Position numbers and translations under genes: made by a program. A stretch of 16,789 nt of DNA from Anaerolineales bacterium UBA1429 (lineage in GTDB: Bacteria; Chloroflexota; Anaerolineae; UBA1429). This document shows positions 1 through 6,056 of the stretch, one piece after another; the first letter of the stretch is position 1; every line of letters begins with the position of its first letter. Where the stretch lies: the NCBI GenBank assembly GCA_002329325.1, contig DCTX01000011.1:26354-43142 (forward strand), read 5' to 3'. The notes beneath the pieces were generated by a model. That model made no database searches and was not told the origin of the DNA. It worked only from the letters and a program-made list of their open reading frames with translations.

Positions 1-113
1 GGGGCTACCTCTTGTGTGGGGGTAACGGCGGCCGGCTCGGGGGCTGCCTTGGGGCCGCACCCCACCAATGCGACCATGGCCAACAATAGCATGAAATGGA
101 TAGCTTGCTTCAC
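1..113 (-). CDS. N-terminus of a secreted lipoprotein (partial, cut by left edge)
   Basis: Only the first 37 codons are in the window, reading out of the left edge. The peptide opens MKQAIHFMLLLAMVALVGCG and continues with an Ala/Pro/Thr-rich linker. That is a classic lipoprotein signal peptide: a short basic start, a hydrophobic core at residues 5-17 and an L-V-G-C lipobox with the lipidated Cys at residue 19. The start chosen is GTG at 113, because AAGGAG (125-120 on this strand) lies 6 bases upstream; an in-frame ATG at 128 has no such site. The function is not visible. Next to a Gfo/Idh sugar dehydrogenase, an ABC-transporter solute-binding protein is the commonest lipoprotein of this layout, but that is inference. 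The gene diverges from the dehydrogenase and shares its promoter region. Confidence 0.8.
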   Translation of the reverse strand, partial: MKQAIHFMLLLAMVALVGCGPKAAPEPAAVTPTQEVA

Positions 114-157
114 GTTGGGCTCCTTCATCCGGGCGCCGCCCGGGGCAGCGCCGATCC

Positions 158-186
158 TTGTCAGGTTGGGGCCTTTTGGCTACCAT
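158..186 (+). promoter_or_regulatory. Promoter for the Gfo/Idh dehydrogenase gene (TTGTCA-17-TACCAT)
   Basis: On the plus strand TTGTCA (158-163) and TACCAT (181-186) are separated by 17 bases. The predicted start near 193 lies about 72 bases before the ATG at 265. This promoter is the mirror image of the minus-strand one at 191-219 about the same centre, so the two transcripts would diverge from points roughly 9 bases apart. Confidence 0.5.
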
Positions 187-199
187 GGGCATTGTAGCC
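178..199. promoter_or_regulatory. 22-bp palindrome, candidate operator
   Basis: The halves GGCTACCATG (178-187) and CATTGTAGCC (190-199) are inverted repeats with one mismatch around a central GG. The site covers both opposed -10 boxes and is centred at 188.5, the same axis as the two -35 boxes. A dimeric regulator bound here would block both promoters. No regulator gene lies in the window, and the palindrome could partly reflect the symmetry of the -10 boxes themselves. Confidence 0.5.
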
Positions 200-219
200 G
201 CTGGGGCGGCCTTTGACAA
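191..219 (-). promoter_or_regulatory. Promoter for the lipoprotein gene (TTGTCA-17-TACAAT)
   Basis: On the minus strand the -35 box TTGTCA (219-214) and the -10 box TACAAT (196-191) are separated by exactly 17 bases; each matches the sigma70 consensus at 5 of 6 positions. The expected start point near 184 leaves a leader of about 70 bases before the GTG at 113. The -10 box lies inside the right half of a palindrome centred at 188.5. Confidence 0.65.
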
Positions 220-264
220 CTGGCGACAGCGTGAGCACATGCGATGAGACAAAGGAGCCGAAGG

Positions 265-1410
265 ATGGAACGTGTGCGATATGGAATTGTCGGCGTCGGG
301 GGCATGGGTTCGGGCCATGCCCACACCATGCAGGGCGTCGAGGAGTGCATGCTGGCCGCTGTGAGCGACGCGGTACCCGAAGTGGCCGAGAGCGTGGGCG
401 AAGAGTTCGATGTCCCGTACTTTGCCGATTACCACGATCTCGTGGATAGTGAGGCCGTGGACGCCGTCATCGTAGCGACGCCCCACTACTTTCATCCCGA
501 GATCGCGATCTATGCCCTGGAGCAGGGCAAGCCGGTGATCTGCGAGAAGCCCATCGCCGTCACAGTCTCGGCAGCCGATGCCATGGTGGCGGCCGCAGAG
601 CGCACGGGGACGCCCTTTGCCGTGATGCACCAGCAGCGCAGCGAGCCGGTCTGGCAGGCCGCCCGCAAGCTGATCTCCGAGGGGCGGCTGGGCGAGATCT
701 ATCGCACCATGCTGGTCTATGCCGATTTCCGCAGCCAGGCCTACTACAACTCGGCCGGGTGGCGCGCCACCTGGGCCGGCGAGGGCGGCGGCGTGCTGAT
801 CAACCAATCGCCCCACTCGATCGACCGCTTCACCTGGTTGGGCGGCCTGCCCAGCCGCGTCACCGGTTATACCGCCACCAAGGGCCACGCCATCGAGGTG
901 GAGGACGTGGCGGCCGCCATGCTGGAATACCCGAACGGCGCCGTGGGCTATATCTACTGCTCGACCACCGAGGCGCCAGGCACCGATATCCTGGAGCTCT
1001 CGGGCGAGCGGGGCAAGCTTCAGGTGATCGGCAAGGAGCTGCACTTCTGGGAGATCCCCGCGGGCGTGCGCGGCTTTAGCGACACGTCCACCGGGATGTG
1101 GACGCGTCCCGACGCGGTGGAGGTGCCGGTGGAGATCCCGGAACGCGAGGCAGGGCATATCGCCATCCTGCGCAATATGGCCCGCCATCTACTCTACGGC
1201 GAAGAGCTGCTCTCGCCCGGCGTCGAGGGCCTCGCCACCGTCGAAATGATCAATGCCATCATCCTCTCGGGGCACACGGGAGAGCCGGTAGGGATCCCTG
1301 TGGATCGCGCCCGCTATGACGCCTTCCTGGCCGAGCTCGTCGCCACCTCCAACTATGGCAAAAAGGCCACGGGCCCCGATCTGCGGGTGACGGACAACGT
1401 GCATCACTGA
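265..1410 (+). CDS. Gfo/Idh/MocA family NAD(P)-dependent sugar oxidoreductase
   Basis: A 381-residue cytoplasmic dehydrogenase, a normal length for the family. The N-terminal Rossmann fold starts at once, with the dinucleotide motif GVGGMG at residues 10-15. The family EKP signature is at 94-96 (Lys95 is the expected catalytic lysine). The C-terminal alpha/beta domain contains GGGVLINQSPHSID around 174-187, where His184 matches the usual active-site histidine. Members oxidise or epimerise sugars, inositols and their derivatives; the substrate cannot be read from sequence. ATG 265 is chosen over the in-frame ATG at 244 because AAAGGAG (251-257) sits 7 bases before 265. It diverges from a lipoprotein gene, which suggests a sugar uptake and catabolism unit. 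An inverted repeat starts 31 bases after the stop. Confidence 0.92.
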   Translation: MERVRYGIVGVGGMGSGHAHTMQGVEECMLAAVSDAVPEVAESVGEEFDVPYFADYHDLVDSEAVDAVIVATPHYFHPEIAIYALEQGKPVICEKPIAVTVSAADAMVAAAERTGTPFAVMHQQRSEPVWQAARKLISEGRLGEIYRTMLVYADFRSQAYYNSAGWRATWAGEGGGVLINQSPHSIDRFTWLGGLPSRVTGYTATKGHAIEVEDVAAAMLEYPNGAVGYIYCSTTEAPGTDILELSGERGKLQVIGKELHFWEIPAGVRGFSDTSTGMWTRPDAVEVPVEIPEREAGHIAILRNMARHLLYGEELLSPGVEGLATVEMINAIILSGHTGEPVGIPVDRARYDAFLAELVATSNYGKKATGPDLRVTDNVHH

Positions 1411-1803
1411 TGCGGGGCAAGGATACGCTATAGGCCCTATCGCAGAGACGCATAAGGGCGATCTGAAGAACGTGACCTTAGCGTCTCTGCAGAAGAAGGT
1501 ACTGCTGCCCTAGTAGCGCGCCTGTGCGGCCAAGCTGCCGGGAATCCGCATGGCTTGAGCTAGCCCAACAGGCAGGCCTGCGCACATCGTCGGCCTTCAA
1601 GCCACCGATGTCTCTTGGCGTTTCGAGAAACGGCCAACGCGATGAATGCTGCTGGCGCGTTGATGTAGGTTGGCGGAACGAAACGAATTGATCCCCTCAG
1701 TTGTTGGAGATAGACTGACGCCACATGGTAAACGAGGGCATGACTAGGGGCATGGTCAGGGAGTATTGTGTAGGTTGTGTGCCCCTATCCGGGAGGTGTC
1801 AAG
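1411..1803. other. 393-bp non-coding gap
   Basis: No convincing gene is seen on either strand. Besides the inverted repeat at 1442-1490 it holds a dyad at 1619-1632 (CGTTTC-GA-GAAACG), an inverted pair CAACGCG (1635-1641) / CGCGTTG (1656-1662), and the 10-bp palindrome GCAGGCCTGC near 1572-1581. The density of small dyads suggests regulatory or repeat DNA. Base composition falls towards the right end as the next gene approaches. Confidence 0.4.
1442..1490 (+). terminator. Inverted repeat downstream of the dehydrogenase, possible terminator
   Basis: GCAGAGACGC (1442-1451) plus TAAGG (1453-1457) pairs with CCTTA (1476-1480) plus GCGTCTCTGC (1481-1490). This gives a 15-bp stem with a single bulged A at 1452 and an 18-base loop. 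No T-run follows, so factor-independent termination is uncertain. It could instead be a dispersed palindromic repeat. Confidence 0.45.
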
Positions 1804-2262
1804 ATGGCTCGCTTCGGAGGAAATGAGTTCACGGGCTTCTCTGTTCCACTCGCCTTTATGGGCAGGTACTTCATTCTGGAGCCGGGGAATCCACAGGCCC
1901 TTACGGTTGTTCTCTCCGCTGAAGGGAAACCCGTTTTCGAGGTGCTCAGGAATCAGCCGCGAGAGAACCCCTTCACCAATGTATCCGCAACTCCAGCAGG
2001 CATCTTGGCGGTGTCCGAAAAAGGATCCAACAGGTTCTTGTATAAGGTCCGACCAAGCTCAGAAACAAGCGTGGTGTTTGGGACCCTGGCGGGTTCGGAG
2101 ATCACTGTGCGGATCAGCGACAGAGCGATCTGGGTCAATGGAAGCCAGTTCAAGAACGATCGATTTGTCGGCCGGATGGTTGGCATTCTGATCAAGGAAG
2201 ATGGATCAATTGGTGTTGGCGCTCCTATCCCGCATCCGCTCATCGACTGGCTGACTCAATGA
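1804..2262 (+). CDS. Uncharacterised 152-residue protein
   Basis: I do not recognise this protein. ATG 1804 is preceded by GGGAGGT (1791-1797) with 6 bases of spacing, a strong ribosome site; in-frame upstream codons (for example 1777) lack one. The product has no signal peptide or membrane segment. It alternates short hydrophobic stretches with Gly/Pro turns (FLEPGNPQ-like, VSATPAGILAV, VVFGTLAGSEITVRI), which suggests an all-beta soluble protein. It ends in a Pro-rich PIPHPLIDWLTQ tail. Its G+C content and codon choice are visibly lower and more mixed than in neighbouring metabolic genes, so horizontal acquisition is plausible. It stands alone on its strand and converges on a sugar kinase. 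Reality as a gene is likely from the ribosome site and balanced composition; function is unknown. Confidence 0.7.
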   Translation: MARFGGNEFTGFSVPLAFMGRYFILEPGNPQALTVVLSAEGKPVFEVLRNQPRENPFTNVSATPAGILAVSEKGSNRFLYKVRPSSETSVVFGTLAGSEITVRISDRAIWVNGSQFKNDRFVGRMVGILIKEDGSIGVGAPIPHPLIDWLTQ

Positions 2263-2388
2263 TAGCCAGCAGATTGGCGCCAGCGAGGAATGGCCCAATC
2301 AATGACCCATGTGCTGAATGTCTTCGACCATAGCGTTACTCGGGCGTAGATCTCGTCAGTAGCTGGTGGCGCATCGTCCAGATCGCCA

Positions 2389-3471
2389 TCAAGTCTGGAG
2401 GCCCTCGGCGCGGCCTGCGCCGTCCAGCTCCCGCTGCCACACCCGCAGCCCATAGCGGCTCAGGTAGAGGGGGATGTTCTGAAAAAGAGGGTTGGTCTCC
2501 TCGATGGCCTGCAACATGGCCCGTTTGCGGCTCATGGAGGCCCCGCACAGCAGGGTGATCGAGCCGCCCTCTCCGCCTGCGCCGTTCACCTTCCAGCCCA
2601 GGGCGCCGTGGGCCCGGGCGATCTCGATGATCTGGTCGGCCTCGCTGCTCACCAGGGCCGGGTGCAGCGCCCGCTGCGCCTCGGTGTTGCGGATCATGGC
2701 CTGGCCCAGGGCGGCGAAATCCCCGGCGTACACCGCATCGCGCGAGGCCCGCGCCTCACGGCGCAGGCGCTCGAGCTGGGGGTTATCCGGCCCGGCATCC
2801 TCCAGGCCGTGGATGACCATCTCGTGGACCGCCGACGAGCTATGGCTGCGCCCCAAGAAGATCAGGCACAGGCGCCTCTCCAGCTCCCACCAGACCGGAT
2901 TGGGCACCAGGATCTGCGAGACGGCGGCATAGGGGTACTGGAACATCTCGATATAGTTGATGCCCCCATAGGCGGCGCAGAGCTGGTCCTGGATGCCGCT
3001 CTGCTGCCCCAGCATCTCGGTCTCGATGCGGTGGGCGGCATAGGCCACCTCCAGCGGCGTCAGCCGGCCAGGGGTGAGCTGGTCCAGCGCGCCGATCAGG
3101 GCCACCGTCACCGAGGCGGAGGTGCCCGTCGAGCAGCCGGCAGGGGCCTCGGAGTAGATCGAGATCTGCGCCGCGAGCCCCTCGGGCACGCCCATGTAGT
3201 CAATGGCCGCCTCCAACAGGGGATGCTGGATCCACTCGTGGCGCTCGTGGCGCGGAAAGACGGCATAGCGATCGCCAAAGTTCTCGGCATTCAGGATCAC
3301 CCGGTGGCGCGCCCCATCCCGGGGCTGCACCTCGATCTGCACCTCGACATAGGGATAGACGCCGATGTTAAAGATGCAGCCGCGCTCCGCGAACCAGGTA
3401 TCGGTCCAGCCGCCGTTGTCGCATACGCGGATGGGCGCCACGCTGTTGATGATGCGAGGGGTCGCGAGCAT
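2389..3471 (-). CDS. GHMP-family sugar kinase (D-glycero-D-manno-heptose 7-phosphate kinase-like)
   Basis: A 360-residue GHMP kinase, the usual length. The N-terminal sugar-binding segment APIRVCDNGGWTD (12-24) is typical of the HddA/fucokinase-like branch. The phosphate-binding motif 2 is EAPAGCSTGTSAS (108-120), and a catalytic Asp is expected at 162 in the QDQ-AAYGG segment. The C-terminal GHMP motif KVNGAGGEGGS lies at 294-304. These enzymes phosphorylate a sugar or sugar phosphate at the anomeric or another hydroxyl using ATP. The exact substrate (heptose 7-phosphate, fucose, arabinose or another) cannot be set from sequence. The start is supported by GGGAG (3483-3479) 7 bases upstream. 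It diverges from the UlaG-like hydrolase with overlapping promoters. No heptose-biosynthesis partners are nearby, so a catabolic role is equally possible. Confidence 0.85.
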   Translation of the reverse strand: MLATPRIINSVAPIRVCDNGGWTDTWFAERGCIFNIGVYPYVEVQIEVQPRDGARHRVILNAENFGDRYAVFPRHERHEWIQHPLLEAAIDYMGVPEGLAAQISIYSEAPAGCSTGTSASVTVALIGALDQLTPGRLTPLEVAYAAHRIETEMLGQQSGIQDQLCAAYGGINYIEMFQYPYAAVSQILVPNPVWWELERRLCLIFLGRSHSSSAVHEMVIHGLEDAGPDNPQLERLRREARASRDAVYAGDFAALGQAMIRNTEAQRALHPALVSSEADQIIEIARAHGALGWKVNGAGGEGGSITLLCGASMSRKRAMLQAIEETNPLFQNIPLYLSRYGLRVWQRELDGAGRAEGLQT

Positions 3472-3494
3472 TCACATTCTCCCGTCCGTTGCGC

Positions 3495-3523
3495 TTGAAT
3501 CTGGGGACATGCGGGCGTATTCT
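3495..3523 (+). promoter_or_regulatory. Promoter for the UlaG-like hydrolase gene (TTGAAT-17-TATTCT)
   Basis: TTGAAT (3495-3500) and TATTCT (3518-3523), each 4/6 to consensus, are 17 bases apart. The predicted start near 3530 gives a leader of about 50 bases. It is arranged symmetrically with the minus-strand promoter about position 3521, so the predicted start points are about 18 bases apart. Confidence 0.55.
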
Positions 3524-3547
3524 ATGCGCCGTAGAGACCCCTGTCTA
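3519..3547 (-). promoter_or_regulatory. Promoter for the GHMP kinase gene (TAGACA-17-TAGAAT)
   Basis: On the minus strand TAGACA (3547-3542) and TAGAAT (3524-3519), each 5/6 to consensus, are 17 bases apart. The predicted start near 3512 leaves a leader of about 41 bases to the ATG at 3471. Its -10 box overlaps the opposite-strand -10 box TATTCT (3518-3523) by five bases. Confidence 0.65.
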
Positions 3548-3579
3548 GCACTGGCCCCAAGGGGCCGAAAGGAGCCGCG

Positions 3580-4392
3580 ATGAAGAGCGGATCGGCTTTG
3601 CTGCAAGAGATAGACGCGCTGCAATTGGAGCCGGGGAGCCTGGCCTTCTGGTGGCTGGGACAACTGGGATATGTCCTCAAGATCCGGGATACTATCTTTT
3701 ACCTGGACCCGTTCCTGGCGCCAGGGCGCTTTCGCAACGTGCCGCCCTTGCTGGATCCCGCCGAGATCACCCATGCCGATTGGGTGTTTGGCAGCCATGA
3801 CCACGGCGATCACATCGACCCCTACTCCACGCCGCGCATCGCCCAGGCATCGCCCCAGGCGCGCTTTATCTGCTCGCAAGTGGCCGCCAGGCACGTCCGC
3901 GAGCTGGGCGTGCCAGAGGAGCGCATCGTCGCCATGGATGACGGCATGCAGGTGCAGGAGGGCGATCTCACCATCACCGCCATCCCAGCCGCCCACGAGC
4001 TCTTGAGCCGCGACCCCGACCTGGGCTACCCTTTCTTGGGCCTGGTCATCGAGATGGACGGGCTGTGCGTCTATCACTCGGGCGACACCTGCCGGTACGA
4101 GGGCCAGGTGCCCCGTCTCTCCCAGTGGAAGCTGGATGTTGCGTTCCTGCCCATCAATGGGCGCGACGCCGAACGCCTGGCCCGCAACTGCATCGGCAAC
4201 ATGACCTATCAGGAGACGGTGGACCTGGCAGGTGAGCTGGAGCCGCGCCTGACCGTGCCCGGGCACTATGAGATGTTCAGCAACAACTCGGAGAACCCCC
4301 AGTTGTTCGCCGACTATATGAGCCTCAAGTACCCGCACCTAGCCTTCTGGATCGGCGAGCATGGCACGGCGGTGATCGTCCCGCCGCGCTAG
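3580..4392 (+). CDS. UlaG-like metallo-beta-lactamase-fold hydrolase
   Basis: A 270-residue soluble metallo-hydrolase. The metal-binding motif HDHGDH is at residues 73-78, with further likely ligands His139, Asp169 in YHSGDT (165-170) and His229 in PGHYEMF. The GNMTYQE segment (206-212) is typical of the group related to L-ascorbate-6-phosphate lactonase UlaG. The protein is much shorter than E. coli UlaG (about 350 residues), so 'UlaG-like' is as far as the call should go; sugar lactone or phosphodiester hydrolysis is possible. ATG 3580 has AAAGGAG (3568-3574) 5 bases upstream. It diverges from a sugar kinase and converges on a sulfatase, ending just before a perfect 16-bp hairpin. That context favours a role in sugar-derivative breakdown. 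Confidence 0.85.
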   Translation: MKSGSALLQEIDALQLEPGSLAFWWLGQLGYVLKIRDTIFYLDPFLAPGRFRNVPPLLDPAEITHADWVFGSHDHGDHIDPYSTPRIAQASPQARFICSQVAARHVRELGVPEERIVAMDDGMQVQEGDLTITAIPAAHELLSRDPDLGYPFLGLVIEMDGLCVYHSGDTCRYEGQVPRLSQWKLDVAFLPINGRDAERLARNCIGNMTYQETVDLAGELEPRLTVPGHYEMFSNNSENPQLFADYMSLKYPHLAFWIGEHGTAVIVPPR

Positions 4393-4423
4393 TCGCCCGA
4401 TCGCAGACAGAACGCCACCCTTC

Positions 4424-4461
4424 AGGGGCGACGCCCGGCGCTATTGCCGGGCGTCGCCCCT
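4424..4461. terminator. Bidirectional hairpin between convergent genes
   Basis: A perfect 16-bp stem: AGGGGCGACGCCCGGC (4424-4439) pairs with its exact reverse complement at 4446-4461 across a 6-base loop. It lies 32 bases after the hydrolase stop and 12 bases beyond the sulfatase stop, so it can serve both. Neither side has a T-run, so it may act as a pause site, a 3'-end stabiliser or a factor-aided terminator. Confidence 0.7.
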
Positions 4462-4472
4462 GGCATCCTGGT

Positions 4473-5921
4473 CTATGCCAGCCCCATGCGAACGTACTGC
4501 TCCGGCGGCGCGTCGGATTCGGCCATGGCCCGGCGCAGCAGCTCGACGTAGCGGCCCTCGATGGGCTGGCCCGCCAGGTTGTGCTCCTGGCGCGGGTCGG
4601 TCTGCCGGTCAAAGAGCAACGTCTCGCGGATGAACGGCGAGCGGGGGCGGTGCACAGGCAGGCGGAAGACGGGCATCTCCGTATAGGGCAAAAAGCGCCC
4701 CGCCTCGATGGAGCCAAAGGCCTCGCGCGGCCAATACCGCAAAAAGTTGGCCGGCATGGCGCCATACTGGTAGAGCGGCTCGTTGGCCTCGGAGGCGGGC
4801 GCCCGCAAGTAGGTATAGCGGCCATCGGTCACGCTGATGGTGGAGCCGTGCCAGCCATACAGGGCGTATTCGCGGGCGGGCGCCGCCGCATCGCGCAGGC
4901 AGGGCCACCAGGAGACGCCGTGGATGGGGTGCTCCCAGGCCAGGCCAAAGTGCTCCAACAGGGTGGGGGCCAGGTCTATGTTCTGGGTGACCTGCTGTCG
5001 CCGCTCGCCGCCGTGCTCGCCGCCCGGCAGGCGCACCAGCAAGGGAATGTGGGCCAGCTCGTCATACGAGTGCATATAGTTCTTGGCCAACAGGCCGTGC
5101 TCCCCCAGCATGTGCCCGTGATCCGTGGTGAGAATGATCAGGGTGTCCTTCAGGCAGCCCTGGCGCTCCAGCTCGTCCAGCAGCAGCCCCACCCAATGGT
5201 CGGTCATGGTGAGGCAGGCGGCGTACTGGCGGCGCAGGTGCCGCAGGGCATCGGGGTCCAGGTCGTCAGGGCCGTAGGTGGGCCAGATCAGCTCGGGGCC
5301 ATCCCAATCGTCGCCGTACATCTCCAGGTACTTGTGCGGCACGTCAAAGGGCTCGTGGGGGTCGAACGCCTCCACCATCAGGAACCAGTCATCGGCCTGG
5401 CCGTTGGTGCGCACCCAGTCAATAGCCGCGGCCAGGGTGCGCTGGCTGGGATAGTCCTCCTCCTGGCGGAAGGCGGTGCGGTTGCGGGCATAGGGCGTGC
5501 GCCACTGGCCCAGATGGGGCGGCTCCACCGGCGGCACCACCGTCGAGACCCACTTGTCCGATTCCTGGCCGCGATGCAGGTCCCAGGTGTCAAAGGTGCA
5601 GTGGTAGTTCTCGCCACCCACCTCAAAGTAGTGATAGTGATCGGTGACCAGGTGGGTAAAGATGCCATGCTGCGAGAGGGTCTCGGTGAAGCAGATATCA
5701 AAGGGCTCGATGCCGCCCCAGCCGCGCTCGAGAAAGTTGAGGCGGCCCGTAAGGATATCGCGCCGGGCGGGCATGCAGGGCGCCGAACCGATGCAATGAT
5801 TGTCAAAGCGCACCGAGCTCTCGGCCAGGCGCTGCATCTGCGGCGCGATGACCCAGTCGTTGCCATAGACGGGCAACAGGTGGCGGTTCAGGCTATCCAG
5901 CAAGATCAGTACGGCCTTCAT
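4473..5921 (-). CDS. Type I sulfatase family hydrolase
   Basis: A 482-residue alkaline-phosphatase-superfamily sulfatase. The core sulfatase signature CxPxR is C49-M-P-A-R53, followed by LTGR (57-60), so Cys49 is the residue expected to become formylglycine. Metal-site residues include Asp9 at the start (LLDSLNRH) and Asp267-His268 in TTDHGHMLGEHG (265-276); DPHEPF (187-192) is also typical. The family cleaves sulfate esters, often from sugars. There is no signal peptide, so a cytoplasmic location is expected, which would suit desulfating imported oligosaccharides. No formylglycine-generating enzyme is in the window. Phosphodiester or phosphonate ester hydrolysis is an alternative in this superfamily. 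AGGAG (5933-5929) lies 7 bases before the ATG. Confidence 0.88.
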   Translation of the reverse strand: MKAVLILLDSLNRHLLPVYGNDWVIAPQMQRLAESSVRFDNHCIGSAPCMPARRDILTGRLNFLERGWGGIEPFDICFTETLSQHGIFTHLVTDHYHYFEVGGENYHCTFDTWDLHRGQESDKWVSTVVPPVEPPHLGQWRTPYARNRTAFRQEEDYPSQRTLAAAIDWVRTNGQADDWFLMVEAFDPHEPFDVPHKYLEMYGDDWDGPELIWPTYGPDDLDPDALRHLRRQYAACLTMTDHWVGLLLDELERQGCLKDTLIILTTDHGHMLGEHGLLAKNYMHSYDELAHIPLLVRLPGGEHGGERRQQVTQNIDLAPTLLEHFGLAWEHPIHGVSWWPCLRDAAAPAREYALYGWHGSTISVTDGRYTYLRAPASEANEPLYQYGAMPANFLRYWPREAFGSIEAGRFLPYTEMPVFRLPVHRPRSPFIRETLLFDRQTDPRQEHNLAGQPIEGRYVELLRRAMAESDAPPEQYVRMGLA

Positions 5922-5998
5922 CTCGTCTCTCCTCTCGATGATCCTCTCGTTGCGCGCCCATGGCGGCCCCGGCGCAGCGCCCCGTGCCCGGCCGCCCT

Positions 5999-6027
5999 TT
6001 GGAGAACCGACGCCCTCACTCTACAAT
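5999..6027 (+). promoter_or_regulatory. Promoter for the AEC permease gene (TTGGAG-17-TACAAT)
   Basis: TTGGAG (5999-6004) and TACAAT (6022-6027; 5/6 to consensus) are 17 bases apart. The predicted start near 6034 leaves about 23 bases before the ATG at 6057. No comparably good promoter for the diverging sulfatase gene was found in this gap. Confidence 0.5.
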
Positions 6028-6056
6028 GGGCCTATTCGCGACGAAAGGGATGCGCT

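Noticed and set aside
16..216. 66-codon plus-strand frame at the left edge.
   Set aside because: It overlaps the lipoprotein signal peptide on the other strand and the promoter region, and has no ribosome site or recognisable content.
1561..1710. Integron attC-like site, prompted by GCCCAAC near 1563 and several GTTGG sequences.
   Set aside because: No matching GTTRRRY partner at a suitable distance and no cassette array or integrase in the window.
4581..6056. Long open frame on the plus strand running into the AEC permease gene, which would make a 797-residue protein.
   Set aside because: The part before 6057 lies antisense to the sulfatase, whose motifs are clear. The added sequence is low-complexity and has no domain, and a ribosome site and promoter mark the start at 6057.
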